A DNA stretch of 64,000 nucleotides from RBG-16-66-20 sp040752005. GTDB lineage: Bacteria > Pseudomonadota > Gammaproteobacteria > Burkholderiales > SG8-39. The DNA is taken from assembly GCA_040752005.1 (NCBI GenBank), contig JBFMFX010000001.1, forward strand, positions 124,001-188,000, in the 5' to 3' direction. Positions 45,625-62,145 of the stretch are shown one piece after another. How positions within the stretch are numbered: position 1 is the stretch's first letter; each line of letters starts with the position of its first letter. A program made the position numbers and the translations under genes. The notes beneath the pieces were generated by a model, which made no database searches, was not told where the DNA came from, and saw only the letters and a list, made by a program, of their open reading frames with translations.

Positions 45625-45796
45625 GCCGGGAATGCAGATTCCCGGCGGCGCGAGCGCGGCAGCTGTCAAAGACCGCAGGCGCCGGAGTCCGGCTTAATCG
45701 AGCAGTGGCCTGCGCAGACGGCGAACCCGGAGAAGGAACGAGCATGGAGTTCCTGATTCAAGGTCGCCATGGGGGGAGGGCCCGCGAGGGTCTTCC
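45625..45796 (+). promoter_or_regulatory. L10 (rplJ) autoregulatory leader region
   Basis: The 252-base rplA-rplJ gap contains several structures. A 9-bp hairpin GCCGGGAAT/ATTCCCGGC lies at 45625-45646. The element at 45671-45720 has GCAGGC (45675-45680) pairing with GCCTGC (45708-45713) around a small hairpin GCCGG/CCGGC (45681-45693) followed by TTAAT and, after the outer helix, GCAGACGG, matching the kink-turn L10-leader layout bound by L10(L12)4. A third hairpin with a GCGA tetraloop (45775-45796) lies just before the rplJ ribosome binding site. The last part has no obvious gene. Confidence 0.7.
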
Positions 45797-45824
45797 GGTG
45801 GATCAACACGCAAGGAGGTAGACC

Positions 45825-46355
45825 TTGGGTCTCAGTCTGGAGCGCAAGCGGGCGATGGTGGACGAAGTCGCCGCGCGGCTGGCCAAGGCGCAGGCGTTGA
45901 TCGTCGCGGAAAACCGCGGCCTCGACGTCGCGGCGATCACCGGTCTGCGCGCCAAGGCGCGCAAGTCCGGGCTCTACCTGCGGGTGCTGAAGAACACGCT
46001 TGCGCGGCGAGCCGTCAAGGGCACGCCGTTCGAGGGGCTGTCCGACCAGATGGCCGGGCCGCTCGTGTACTGCATCGCGCAGGATCCGGTCGCCGGCGCC
46101 AAGGTGCTGGCCGAGTTCGCCAAAGACCACGAGCGGCTGGTGATCAAGGGCGGTGCGATGCCGGGCACCCTGATGTCCGCGCAGGACGTCAAGGTGCTGG
46201 CGACGATGCCGAGCCGCGAGGAGCTGCTGGCGAAGCTGATGGCGACGATGCGAGCACCGATCGTGCAGCTGGTGCGGACGATGAACGAGGTGCCGGCGCG
46301 TTTCGTGCGCACGCTTGCCGCGGTGCGCGACGCGCGCGAGAAGGCCGCGGCGTAG
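45825..46355 (+). CDS. rplJ: Ribosomal protein L10
   Basis: A 176-residue stalk-base protein that carries the L7/L12 dimers. It starts at TTG 45825, five bases after the strong AAGGAGGT, so the rare start codon is compensated. Conserved YLRVLKNTLARRA is near residue 50. It presumably represses translation from its own leader when free of rRNA. Confidence 0.97.
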   Translation: MGLSLERKRAMVDEVAARLAKAQALIVAENRGLDVAAITGLRAKARKSGLYLRVLKNTLARRAVKGTPFEGLSDQMAGPLVYCIAQDPVAGAKVLAEFAKDHERLVIKGGAMPGTLMSAQDVKVLATMPSREELLAKLMATMRAPIVQLVRTMNEVPARFVRTLAAVRDAREKAAA

Positions 46356-46394
46356 GCGGCTGCCGGTCAGGAACTCACATACACGGAGACAACG

Positions 46395-46775
46395 ATGGAA
46401 CGAGCACAGATTCTCGAAGCAGTGGCGAAGCTGAGCGTCCTGGAGCTGTCGCAGCTCATCAAGGACATGGAGGAAAAGTTCGGCGTGTCGGCGGCCGCGG
46501 CGGTCGCGGTCGCCGGCCCGGCGGCCGGTGCCCCGGCCGCGGCCGCGGCGCCGGCGGAGGAAAAGACCGAATTCACCGTCATGCTGGTGAGCCCCGGCGC
46601 GAACAAGGTGAACGTGATCAAGGCGGTGCGCGAGGTCACCAGCCTCGGGCTCAAGGAGGCCAAGGACCTCGTGGACGGGGCGCCCAAGCCGGTCAAGGAG
46701 GGCATCTCGAAGGCCGACGCCGAGGCGATCGCCAAGAAGCTCACCGACGCCGGCGCCAAGGTCGAGATCAAATAG
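46395..46775 (+). CDS. rplL: Ribosomal protein L7/L12
   Basis: A 126-residue acidic protein: N-terminal dimerisation helices (about 1-32), an Ala/Pro/Gly-rich hinge (about 33-55) and a globular C-terminal domain with KVNVIKAVREVTSLGLKEAK that recruits translation factors. It lies 39 bases after rplJ. Confidence 0.98.
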   Translation: MERAQILEAVAKLSVLELSQLIKDMEEKFGVSAAAAVAVAGPAAGAPAAAAAPAEEKTEFTVMLVSPGANKVNVIKAVREVTSLGLKEAKDLVDGAPKPVKEGISKADAEAIAKKLTDAGAKVEIK

Positions 46776-46782
46776 CGCCGCG

Positions 46783-46858
46783 CTCGGGTACCGGGGGCGG
46801 TGCGCGCCGTCCCCGGCCCCGAGGTCAGCGGAAAGGCCGGCGCCTTTCCCCTGATCTC
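46783..46858 (+). promoter_or_regulatory. Two overlapping hairpins between rplL and rpoB
   Basis: Hairpin A pairs 46783-46788 with 46818-46823 (CTCGGG/CCCGAG) and 46791-46800 with 46807-46816 (one G-U). Hairpin B pairs 46821-46828 with 46851-46858 and 46830-46837 with 46842-46849, loop CGGC, with a single C/C mismatch. A and B share bases 46821-46823, so they compete. In E. coli this interval holds a partial terminator and an RNase III site that set the ribosomal-protein to polymerase ratio; equivalence here is inference. Confidence 0.55.
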
Positions 46859-46883
46859 CGGAGCGTCTCCCCTGGGAGCATTC

Positions 46884-51170
<4,287 letters not shown>

Positions 51171-51173
51171 AGA

Positions 51174-55370
<4,197 letters not shown>

Positions 55371-55390
55371 CCCGCATGGCGCGGGCCGGG

Positions 55391-55418
55391 AAAGGGCGCC
55401 ACGGCGCCCTTTTTCTTT
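55391..55418 (+). terminator. Intrinsic terminator after rpoC
   Basis: A 9-bp stem AAAGGGCGC/GCGCCCTTT with loop CACG, followed by a T-rich tract (TTTTTCTTT). It ends the tuf-to-rpoC transcription series. Confidence 0.85.
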
Positions 55419-55432
55419 CCGGCGGCCGCCAG

Positions 55433-55537
55433 ATGATCGTCGTGTGGCTCTCGGAATCCGAGGTGCGCGAGTACTACGGGGCGGTCTTCCTGAGCGTGTA
55501 CCTCGCCTCGATCTGGTGGCGGCTGCGGCGCGCCTGA
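55433..55537 (+). CDS. Possible small membrane protein, 34 residues
   Basis: A short frame from ATG 55433 to TGA 55537 encodes an acidic head followed by a hydrophobic stretch (AVFLSVYLASIWW) and a basic end, the layout of a single-pass membrane peptide. It lies behind the rpoC terminator, without a convincing ribosome binding site or promoter, so it may be chance. Confidence 0.25.
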   Translation: MIVVWLSESEVREYYGAVFLSVYLASIWWRLRRA

Positions 55538-55543
55538 AGGCGG

Positions 55544-55816
55544 CTATTTCGCCGCCGCCGGCCGCTCGAACGATTTGAGCCGTACCTTGCCGTTGACGAA
55601 CTGCACGGTGATCACCGCGCCGTCGCCCACCCAGCGCGACGACGTGCCGGAGACGCCGAACACGCTCACGCTCGCCGAATCCGTCGCTGCGCCGAGAACG
55701 GCACGGACTTCCTCCTCGCTCATCGCGTCGCGGATGCGCGCGAAGTTCTCCTCGGTCACCCGCGCGCAGGCGCCGAGCAGCAGCGCGCCCGCGAGGACGA
55801 GCGCTCGACCTTTCAT
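55544..55816 (-). CDS. Small outer-membrane-type lipoprotein (BamE/SmpA-like fold)
   Basis: A 90-residue lipoprotein: the signal MKGRALVLAGALLLGAC has a GAC lipobox with Cys17. The mature part begins with a helical ENFARIRDAMSEEEVRAVLG segment, the typical repeat start of BamE/SmpA-OmlA and DUF3862 proteins, then a beta-rich end. It is shorter than true BamE. It is divergent from the acetyltransferase gene with 21 bases between. Confidence 0.75.
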   Translation of the reverse strand: MKGRALVLAGALLLGACARVTEENFARIRDAMSEEEVRAVLGAATDSASVSVFGVSGTSSRWVGDGAVITVQFVNGKVRLKSFERPAAAK

Positions 55817-55837
55817 GGCGAAACTATAATCCGGGCG

Positions 55838-56368
55838 GTGCAAATCCGTCCCGCCCGCGCCGAGGATTTGGCGGCGATCCGCGACATTTATGCGCACCAC
55901 GTCCTTCACGGGCTGGCTTCCTTCGAGGAGGCGCCGCCGGACCTCGGCGAGATCCGGCGCCGCTACGGTGAGGTCTGCAAGCTGGGCCTGCCGTGGCTGG
56001 TCGCCGAGGACGCGGGCGAAGTCTGCGGCTACGCCTATTGCGCCCCGTACCGCACCCGTCCGGCTTACCGCTACACGCTGGAGGACTCGGTCTACGTGCG
56101 CAACGGCCGCCAGGGCCACGGCATCGGGCGCATGCTGCTTGCCGAGCTGATCGCCCGCTCGGGCGCGCTCGGTTACCGCCAGATGGTCGCGGTGATCGGC
56201 GACAGCGCCAACGCCGCCTCGATCCGGCTGCACGCGAGGCTCGGCTTTCTGCGCGTCGGCACCCTGCGTTCGGCGGGATGGAAACTGGGCCGCTGGGTGG
56301 ACAGCGTGCTCATGCAGCGGCCACTCGGGCCCGGGGACATGACGCCGCCGGACACCCGCGCGCGCTAG
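55838..56368 (+). CDS. GNAT N-acetyltransferase (phosphinothricin acetyltransferase-like)
   Basis: A 176-residue GNAT enzyme. The acetyl-CoA pyrophosphate loop is RQGHGIG (near residue 90), followed by LLAELIARSGALGYRQMVAVIG and a SIRLHARLGF motif typical of the PAT/Bar group that acetylates phosphinothricin or methionine sulfone. It starts at GTG 55838. Its stop overlaps that of the convergent quinone reductase gene (shared CTAG). Confidence 0.88.
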   Translation: MQIRPARAEDLAAIRDIYAHHVLHGLASFEEAPPDLGEIRRRYGEVCKLGLPWLVAEDAGEVCGYAYCAPYRTRPAYRYTLEDSVYVRNGRQGHGIGRMLLAELIARSGALGYRQMVAVIGDSANAASIRLHARLGFLRVGTLRSAGWKLGRWVDSVLMQRPLGPGDMTPPDTRAR

Positions 56369-57339
56369 ACGGTCAGCACCACCTTGCCCTTGACGCGGCG
56401 CTCGGCCATGAGCCGGAGCGCCTCGGCCGCCTTCTCCAGCGGCAGGATCTGCGACACATGCGGCCTGAGCCTGCCTTCGCGGTACCAGGCGCCGAGCTGC
56501 GCGATGCTCTCGGCAAAAGCGCGCGGCTCGCGGCGCGCGAACTCGCCCCAGAACACGCCGACGATCGCGCAGCCCTTGAGCAGCGGCAGGTTGAGCGGAA
56601 TCTTGGGGATCTCGCCGGCTGCGAAGCCGACGACCAGCAGCCGGCCGCGCCAGGCGGTGGCGCGAAGCGCGGGTTCGGTATAGGGGCCGCCCACCGCGTC
56701 GTAGACCACGTCCACACCGCGCCCGGCGGTGATTTCGCGGATGTGCTCGCGCAGATCTTCGGTCGCGTAGTTGACGAGCGCGTCGGCACCGTGCTCGCGG
56801 CACACCTCGAGCTTGTCGGCGCTGGAGGCGCAGGCGATGACGTGCGCCCCGAGCGCCTTGCCGATCTCGATCGCGGCAAGACCGACGCCGCCCGCGGCGC
56901 CGAGCACGGCGAGCGTCTCGCCGCGTCGTAGCGCGCCGCGATCGCGCAGCGCGTGGTCCGAGGTGCCGTAGGTGAGCAGGAACGCCGAGGCGGTAGCGAA
57001 ATCCATGCCCTCCGGAATCGGCACCAGGCGTCCGGCCTCGACCTTCACCTCCTCGGCAAAAGCGCCGTAGGTGGTGAAGGCGATGACGCGGTCGCCGGGC
57101 TTCACGTTCCTGACGCCCTCGCCCACCTCCTTCACCACGCCGGCCATCTCGCTTCCGGGCGAAAATGGCAGCGGCGGCTTGAACTGGTACTTGTTCTGGA
57201 TGATGAGGACATCCGGAAAATTGACGCTCGCGGCCTTCATGCGGACCACGACCTCGCCCGCTCCCGGCCGGGGCGAGGGCAGCTCCTCGACCACCAGCGT
57301 CTCGGGGGGACCGTACTGCCTGCAAAGGACCGCTCTCAT
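56365..57339 (-). CDS. Zinc-independent quinone oxidoreductase (MDR family)
   Basis: A 324-residue NADPH-dependent medium-chain reductase like the QOR group. It lacks the zinc-ligand Cys/His set of alcohol dehydrogenases. The nucleotide-binding loop LGAAGGVGLAAIEIGKALGA starts near residue 145. It probably reduces quinones or alpha,beta-unsaturated carbonyls. It is divergent from the alpha/beta hydrolase gene across 37 bases. Confidence 0.92.
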   Translation of the reverse strand: MRAVLCRQYGPPETLVVEELPSPRPGAGEVVVRMKAASVNFPDVLIIQNKYQFKPPLPFSPGSEMAGVVKEVGEGVRNVKPGDRVIAFTTYGAFAEEVKVEAGRLVPIPEGMDFATASAFLLTYGTSDHALRDRGALRRGETLAVLGAAGGVGLAAIEIGKALGAHVIACASSADKLEVCREHGADALVNYATEDLREHIREITAGRGVDVVYDAVGGPYTEPALRATAWRGRLLVVGFAAGEIPKIPLNLPLLKGCAIVGVFWGEFARREPRAFAESIAQLGAWYREGRLRPHVSQILPLEKAAEALRLMAERRVKGKVVLTV

Positions 57340-57376
57340 CGCTGCGCTTTCGGATTCCGGATGCTAGTCTAGCAAC

Positions 57377-58282
57377 ATGGCTTTCATCACCACCGACGAC
57401 GGAGTGAAACTCCACTATGAGGAAGCCGGCAGCGGCACGCCGGTCGTGTTCGTGCACGAGTTCGCCGGCGACGCCCGCAGCTGGGAGCCGCAGATGCGGT
57501 TCTTTGCGCGCCGCTACCGTGCGATCGCCTACAACGCGCGCGGCTATCCGCCCTCGGATGTGCCGGAGGATCCGGAGCGCTATTCGCAGGCGCGCGCCCG
57601 CGACGACATCCGTTGCGTGCTGGACGCGCTGGGCATCGCCCGCGCGCACCTCGTCGGCCTGTCGATGGGTGCGTTCGCGACGCTGCATTTCGGCATGGCG
57701 TACGGGCACCGCGCGCTCTCGCTGGTGGTCGCCGGCGGCGGCTACGGCGCGCATCCGGCGCACTACGCCCAATTTCAGGCCGATTCGCGCGCTCACGCCG
57801 AGTTCATCCGCCGCGAGGGCATGGCGCGCTTCGCCGCCACCTATGGCTACGGGCCGACGCGGGTGCAACTCCTCGCCAAAGACCCGCGCGGGTTCGAGGA
57901 ATTCATCCGCCATCTTGCGGAACATTCGGCGATCGGCTCGGCGAACACCCTGCTGGGCTACCAGGCGCGGCGGCCGTCGCTGTACGACCTTACCGAGCAG
58001 ATGAAGGCCATTGACGTGCCGACGCTGATCGTCGCCGGCGACGAGGAAGAACCGTGCCTGGAGGCGTGCCTGCTGATGAAGCGCTGCATTGCGACCGCGG
58101 GGCTGGCGATCCTGCCCAGAAGCGGCCATGCGATCAATCTCGAGGAACCGGCGCTCTTCAACCAGTTGCTCGCAGATTTTTTCCATCAGGTGGAATCGGG
58201 GCGGTGGGCCACGCGCGATCCGCGCGCCGCGCCGCCTTCGATCTGGGGGCCGGGCGGGCGGCCCGGCGGCGCTAAGGCCTGA
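57377..58282 (+). CDS. Alpha/beta-fold hydrolase
   Basis: A 301-residue hydrolase. The nucleophile elbow GLSMG has Ser96; the acid is probably in AGDEEE near residue 220 and the His in SGHAINLEEP near 250. The oxyanion region reads HEFAGD, and NARGYPPSD follows near residue 53. Substrate unknown. The last 30 residues are a Pro/Gly-rich tail, and the gene end overlaps the convergent protease gene by 11 bases. Confidence 0.9.
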   Translation: MAFITTDDGVKLHYEEAGSGTPVVFVHEFAGDARSWEPQMRFFARRYRAIAYNARGYPPSDVPEDPERYSQARARDDIRCVLDALGIARAHLVGLSMGAFATLHFGMAYGHRALSLVVAGGGYGAHPAHYAQFQADSRAHAEFIRREGMARFAATYGYGPTRVQLLAKDPRGFEEFIRHLAEHSAIGSANTLLGYQARRPSLYDLTEQMKAIDVPTLIVAGDEEEPCLEACLLMKRCIATAGLAILPRSGHAINLEEPALFNQLLADFFHQVESGRWATRDPRAAPPSIWGPGGRPGGAKA

Positions 58283-59333
58283 TCTCGGGCGCGAGGTCGC
58301 GCCCGGCGGCCTGCTTGGCGCGGATCTCCGCGACGGTCTTCTCCAGCGCGACGAAGCGCTCCGGCGTCGAAGGATGCGTCGCGGCGAAGCCCTGCCGGCC
58401 GATCGCGCCGGGTGCGGCCGCCGCCATGCGACGCCAGAAGTTGGGCGCCCTCGCCACGTCGTACCCGGCGCGCGCGGTGAAGTAGAGGCCGACGTAGTCC
58501 GCCTCGGCCTCGAACTCCTTCGAAAACACCAGGCCGGCGAGGTTGCCGAACGCGCCCTGCGTGTTCACCCCGCCTGCGGCGGCGAGAATGTCGAGGATCG
58601 TGCCGAGAAGCACGTTGCCGGTCTGTTTCTCGATGTGCTTCATGCTGTTGTGCGCGAGTTCGTGGCCGACGACGACGGCAAGCTCCAGGTCGTCGCGTAC
58701 GAAGCGCAGCATCCCGCGCATGACGGCCACCTGCCTGCCGTCGGCAAAAGCGTTGATCGCATCGGCCGGATGCAGCACCACGGGGTAGTCGCACGCTGGC
58801 TCGGGTTCCACCGCGAGTGTTTGCTCGGCGCCCGCGCGCCGCACCCGAAGCTCGACCCGGTTTGCCGATTTCGCCGCCTCGGCGATCTGCTCGACCAGCT
58901 CGCGAGCCGCGTCTTTGCCGCGGGGCGCGGGTTTGCCCTGCAGCGCGACGATGACGTCGCGCTCGCGCAGGCCGGCGCGCTGGGCGGGCGAACCTTCGAC
59001 GACCTGAACGACGCTCACCTCGTCGCCGAGTCCGAGCAGCTTCGCCGCCGCCTCGCGGTAGTCCTTGCCGAAATCGCCGAGCGAGGCGAAGCGCGCACCG
59101 AGCGAAGGTCGCACCTTGTCGCCGCACAGCGGCGCGCCGCGCACGAGGATCGGGAACGAGACGCGGAACAGCCGCGCCGAGTCCTCGAGCAGGTCGGCGA
59201 GTGCCAGTTCGCGCTGCTTGCGTGCCTCCTCGGCGACTGCGCGCTCGTCCACCTGCGGCCGCTGAGTCACCGGTGCGCAGGCGGCGGCGAGGAGGGCGGC
59301 GAGGGCGAGCGCGGCGACGCGGTGCTTCATCAT
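58272..59333 (-). CDS. M48-family metalloprotease lipoprotein with PDZ domain
   Basis: A 353-residue lipoprotein. The signal peptide ends in an AAAC lipobox (Cys19). A PDZ-like domain spans about residues 105-178, then the zinc protease domain with HELAH at residues 224-228 (ligands His224, His228, catalytic Glu225) and EFEAEADYVG supplying the third ligand. It likely acts in the periplasm in envelope quality control, like BepA/LoiP relatives but with an added PDZ domain. The start is ATG 59333 (or the adjacent ATG at 59330). Confidence 0.9.
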   Translation of the reverse strand: MMKHRVAALALAALLAAACAPVTQRPQVDERAVAEEARKQRELALADLLEDSARLFRVSFPILVRGAPLCGDKVRPSLGARFASLGDFGKDYREAAAKLLGLGDEVSVVQVVEGSPAQRAGLRERDVIVALQGKPAPRGKDAARELVEQIAEAAKSANRVELRVRRAGAEQTLAVEPEPACDYPVVLHPADAINAFADGRQVAVMRGMLRFVRDDLELAVVVGHELAHNSMKHIEKQTGNVLLGTILDILAAAGGVNTQGAFGNLAGLVFSKEFEAEADYVGLYFTARAGYDVARAPNFWRRMAAAAPGAIGRQGFAATHPSTPERFVALEKTVAEIRAKQAAGRDLAPEIRP

Positions 59334-59382
59334 CGTCGCCGGCCAGTGTACCCTGCGTCTCCGAAGATTCGAAAGGGGGGAG

Positions 59383-60477
59383 ATGAAACTCGCACAAGCC
59401 CACATTCGCGGTGTCATGGCCCGCGCGGCGCGGGTGCCCATGCGCCGGCCGCTCGCGACCAGTACCGGGGCGATCACGAAAGCGCCGCTCCTGCTCCTCG
59501 ACCTTGCGACGAGCGAAGGAATCACCGGCCGCGCCTACCTGTTCGGCATCCAGCCGGCGCACCTTGCGCCGCTTGCGAAGCTCGTCGAGGCGATGGGCGA
59601 GATGATCGCCGGCGACGCGCTGGCGCCGTTCGAGATCGAGAAAAAGCTTCGCGCCCGGTACACGCTGCTCGGGGTGCACAACATCGTGCTCTTCGCCATG
59701 TCCGGCATTGACATGTGTGCCTGGGACGCGCTCGGACAGGCGGTCGGGCAACCGGTCGCACGGCTGCTGGGCGGCGCACCGCGGCCGGTGCCGGCGTACA
59801 ACTCCAAGGGCCTCGGCATCATGCCGACCCGGGCGCTGGCGAAGGAGGCCGAGGCGCTGGTGAAGGAGGGTTTCGGCGCGGTGAAGCTGCGTCTGGGGCG
59901 CTTGCGCGCCGAGGACGATTGCGCGGCCGTGCGCGCGGTGAAGAAGGCGATCGGGCCGGGAATCACGCTCATGGTGGACTTCAACCAGGCGCTCACGGTG
60001 GCCGAGGCGATACGGCGCGGGCGCATGATTGACGAGGTGGGCGGCGTCGCCTGGATCGAGGAACCGGTGCGCGCCGACGATTTTGCCGGCTGCGCGAAAG
60101 TGGCGCGGGAAGTGGCGACGCCGATCCAGATCGGCGAGAACTTCATGGGCCCCGAACAGATGGCGCGGGCGCTTGCTTGCGGGTGCTGCGACTACGTGAT
60201 GCCGGATGCGCAGCGCATCGGCGGGGTGACCGGCTGGATGCGCGCCGCGGCGCTCGCGCAGGCCGCGGGCGTCGAGATGTCGAGCCACCTCTTTCCGGAG
60301 GTGAGCGCGCAACTGCTCGCTGTGACGCCGACCTGCCACTGGCTGGAATATGTGGACTGGGCCGATCCGGTGCTCGCCGAACCCGCCGCGGTGGAGAACG
60401 GGCATGTGCTCGCGCCCCCGGGGCCGGGCCTGGGCATGCGCTGGAACGAAAAGGCGGTACGCAGGTACGCTATCTAG
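59383..60477 (+). CDS. Mandelate racemase/muconate lactonizing family enzyme
   Basis: A 364-residue enolase-superfamily enzyme. Mg ligands are Asp199, Glu226 and Glu252; the His-Asp dyad is His302 with Asp275, as in the mandelate racemase subgroup. The KxK base motif reads Lys168-Leu-Arg170, so the second Lys of mandelate racemase is Arg and chemistry probably relies on the dyad. The substrate is presumably an alpha-hydroxy acid. It abuts the acyl-CoA synthetase gene with no gap, suggesting a shared pathway. GGGGAG precedes the ATG. Confidence 0.9.
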   Translation: MKLAQAHIRGVMARAARVPMRRPLATSTGAITKAPLLLLDLATSEGITGRAYLFGIQPAHLAPLAKLVEAMGEMIAGDALAPFEIEKKLRARYTLLGVHNIVLFAMSGIDMCAWDALGQAVGQPVARLLGGAPRPVPAYNSKGLGIMPTRALAKEAEALVKEGFGAVKLRLGRLRAEDDCAAVRAVKKAIGPGITLMVDFNQALTVAEAIRRGRMIDEVGGVAWIEEPVRADDFAGCAKVAREVATPIQIGENFMGPEQMARALACGCCDYVMPDAQRIGGVTGWMRAAALAQAAGVEMSSHLFPEVSAQLLAVTPTCHWLEYVDWADPVLAEPAAVENGHVLAPPGPGLGMRWNEKAVRRYAI

Positions 60478-62145
60478 ATGGCTGCCTTCACCCGCCATTT
60501 CCCGCACTGGCCGCCGGGGGTGCCGAAGTCGCTCTCGGTGCCGCGCACGCCGATCTGGTACAACCTGGAGGTGAGCGCGCGCCGCTATCCCGCGAAGGCG
60601 GCGATCGCCTACTACGGCAGCACCATCGCCTATGCCGAACTTGCGCGCGAGGTCGAGGCTCTCGCCGGGTATCTGCAGGCGCGCTGCGGCGTGGCGCCCG
60701 GCGACCGGGTGCTGCTTTATGCCCAGAACAGCCCCCAGTTCGTCATCGGCTACTACGCGATCCTGCGCGCCGACGCGGTGGTCGTGCCGGTCAATCCGAT
60801 GAACAGGAGCGAGGAACTGGCGCACTACATCCGCGATTCCGACGCGCGGGTGGCGATCGCCGCGCAGGAGCTGTACCGCGAGATCGAGCCCTACCTCGGT
60901 GCGGGCGGCGTCGAGCGCTGCATCCTGGCCGCGTATTCGGACCACGTGCGCGAGCCGACCGGTCTGAAAGTGCCGGAAGTCGTCCTCGCGCCGCGAGTCA
61001 ACCCGGCACGCCCGGAGGTCGTGCTCTGGAGCGAAGCGCTCGCTGCCGGCTGCATGCCGGGGCCGTCGGTGGCGGCGCCAGACGATCTCGCCGTGCTTCC
61101 CTACACCTCCGGCACTACGGGCCTTCCCAAGGGCTGCATGCTCACCCACTCGAACATCCTCGCCACCAGCACCGGCGCCTGCGTCTGGGTGCCGGGCACG
61201 AGCGAGACCGTCGTGCTCGGCGTGCTGCCGCTTTTTCACCTCACCGGCATGCAGGCGAACATGAACGTGCCGATCCAGCTCGGCGGCACCACGGTGCTGA
61301 TGACGCGCTGGGACCGCGACACCGCCGCGGCGCTCATCGAGCGCTACCGCGTCACCTCGATCACGGGAATCACCACCATGATCGTGGATTTCCTCGCCAA
61401 CCCGGATCTCGGGAAGTATGACCTGTCATCGCTCACACGGATCGGCGGCGGCGGCGCGGCGATGCCGGAAGCGCTGGCGGCGAGAATCGAGCGGACCCTG
61501 GGCATGCCCTTCATCGAGGGCTACGGCCTCACCGAAACCGCGGCGCCCTCGCACGTCAACCCGCCGCACCGCCCCAAGCGCCAGTGCGCCGGCATCCCGT
61601 ACTTCGACACCGACTCGCGGGTCATCGACCCCTTCACGCTCGTCGAGCTGGGGCCGAACGAGGTGGGCGAGATTATCACCAGCGGGCCGCAGGTGTTCCG
61701 CGGCTACTGGAAGCAGGAGCGGGCGACGCGCGAGGCGTTCCTCGAGCACGACGGCAAGCGCTTCTTTCGCACCGGCGATCTCGGCTACTACGACGAGGAG
61801 GGCTACTTCTACATCACCGACCGCCTGAAGCGCATGATCAACTGCTCGGGTTTCAAGGTCTGGCCGGCGGAAGTCGAGGCGATGCTCTATGCCCACCCGG
61901 CGGTGCAGGAGGCGTGCGTGATCGGCGCGCGCGACGCGCACCGGGGCGAGACGGTCAAGGCGGTGATCGTGCTCACGCCCGAGGCGAAAGGACGCACGGC
62001 ACCGGAGGAGATCATCGGCTGGGCGCGCGAGAGAATGGCCGCCTACAAGGTGCCGCGGGTGGTCGAATTCGTCGAGTCGCTGCCGAAGACCGCGACCGGC
62101 AAGATCTTCTGGCGAAAGCTGCAGGAAGCGGAGAACGCGAAATGA
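60478..62145 (+). CDS. AMP-forming acyl-CoA synthetase
   Basis: A 555-residue ANL-superfamily ligase that activates a carboxylic acid to its CoA thioester. Visible motifs are the P-loop YTSGTTGLPKG near residue 218, the YGLTE adenylate motif near 348, the GDLGYYDEEGYFYITDR hinge near 432 and the C-terminal catalytic Lys in KTATGKIFW. It resembles medium/long-chain fatty acyl-CoA ligases. It starts directly after the preceding stop and ends in ATGA with the copper chaperone gene. Confidence 0.93.
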   Translation: MAAFTRHFPHWPPGVPKSLSVPRTPIWYNLEVSARRYPAKAAIAYYGSTIAYAELAREVEALAGYLQARCGVAPGDRVLLYAQNSPQFVIGYYAILRADAVVVPVNPMNRSEELAHYIRDSDARVAIAAQELYREIEPYLGAGGVERCILAAYSDHVREPTGLKVPEVVLAPRVNPARPEVVLWSEALAAGCMPGPSVAAPDDLAVLPYTSGTTGLPKGCMLTHSNILATSTGACVWVPGTSETVVLGVLPLFHLTGMQANMNVPIQLGGTTVLMTRWDRDTAAALIERYRVTSITGITTMIVDFLANPDLGKYDLSSLTRIGGGGAAMPEALAARIERTLGMPFIEGYGLTETAAPSHVNPPHRPKRQCAGIPYFDTDSRVIDPFTLVELGPNEVGEIITSGPQVFRGYWKQERATREAFLEHDGKRFFRTGDLGYYDEEGYFYITDRLKRMINCSGFKVWPAEVEAMLYAHPAVQEACVIGARDAHRGETVKAVIVLTPEAKGRTAPEEIIGWARERMAAYKVPRVVEFVESLPKTATGKIFWRKLQEAENAK

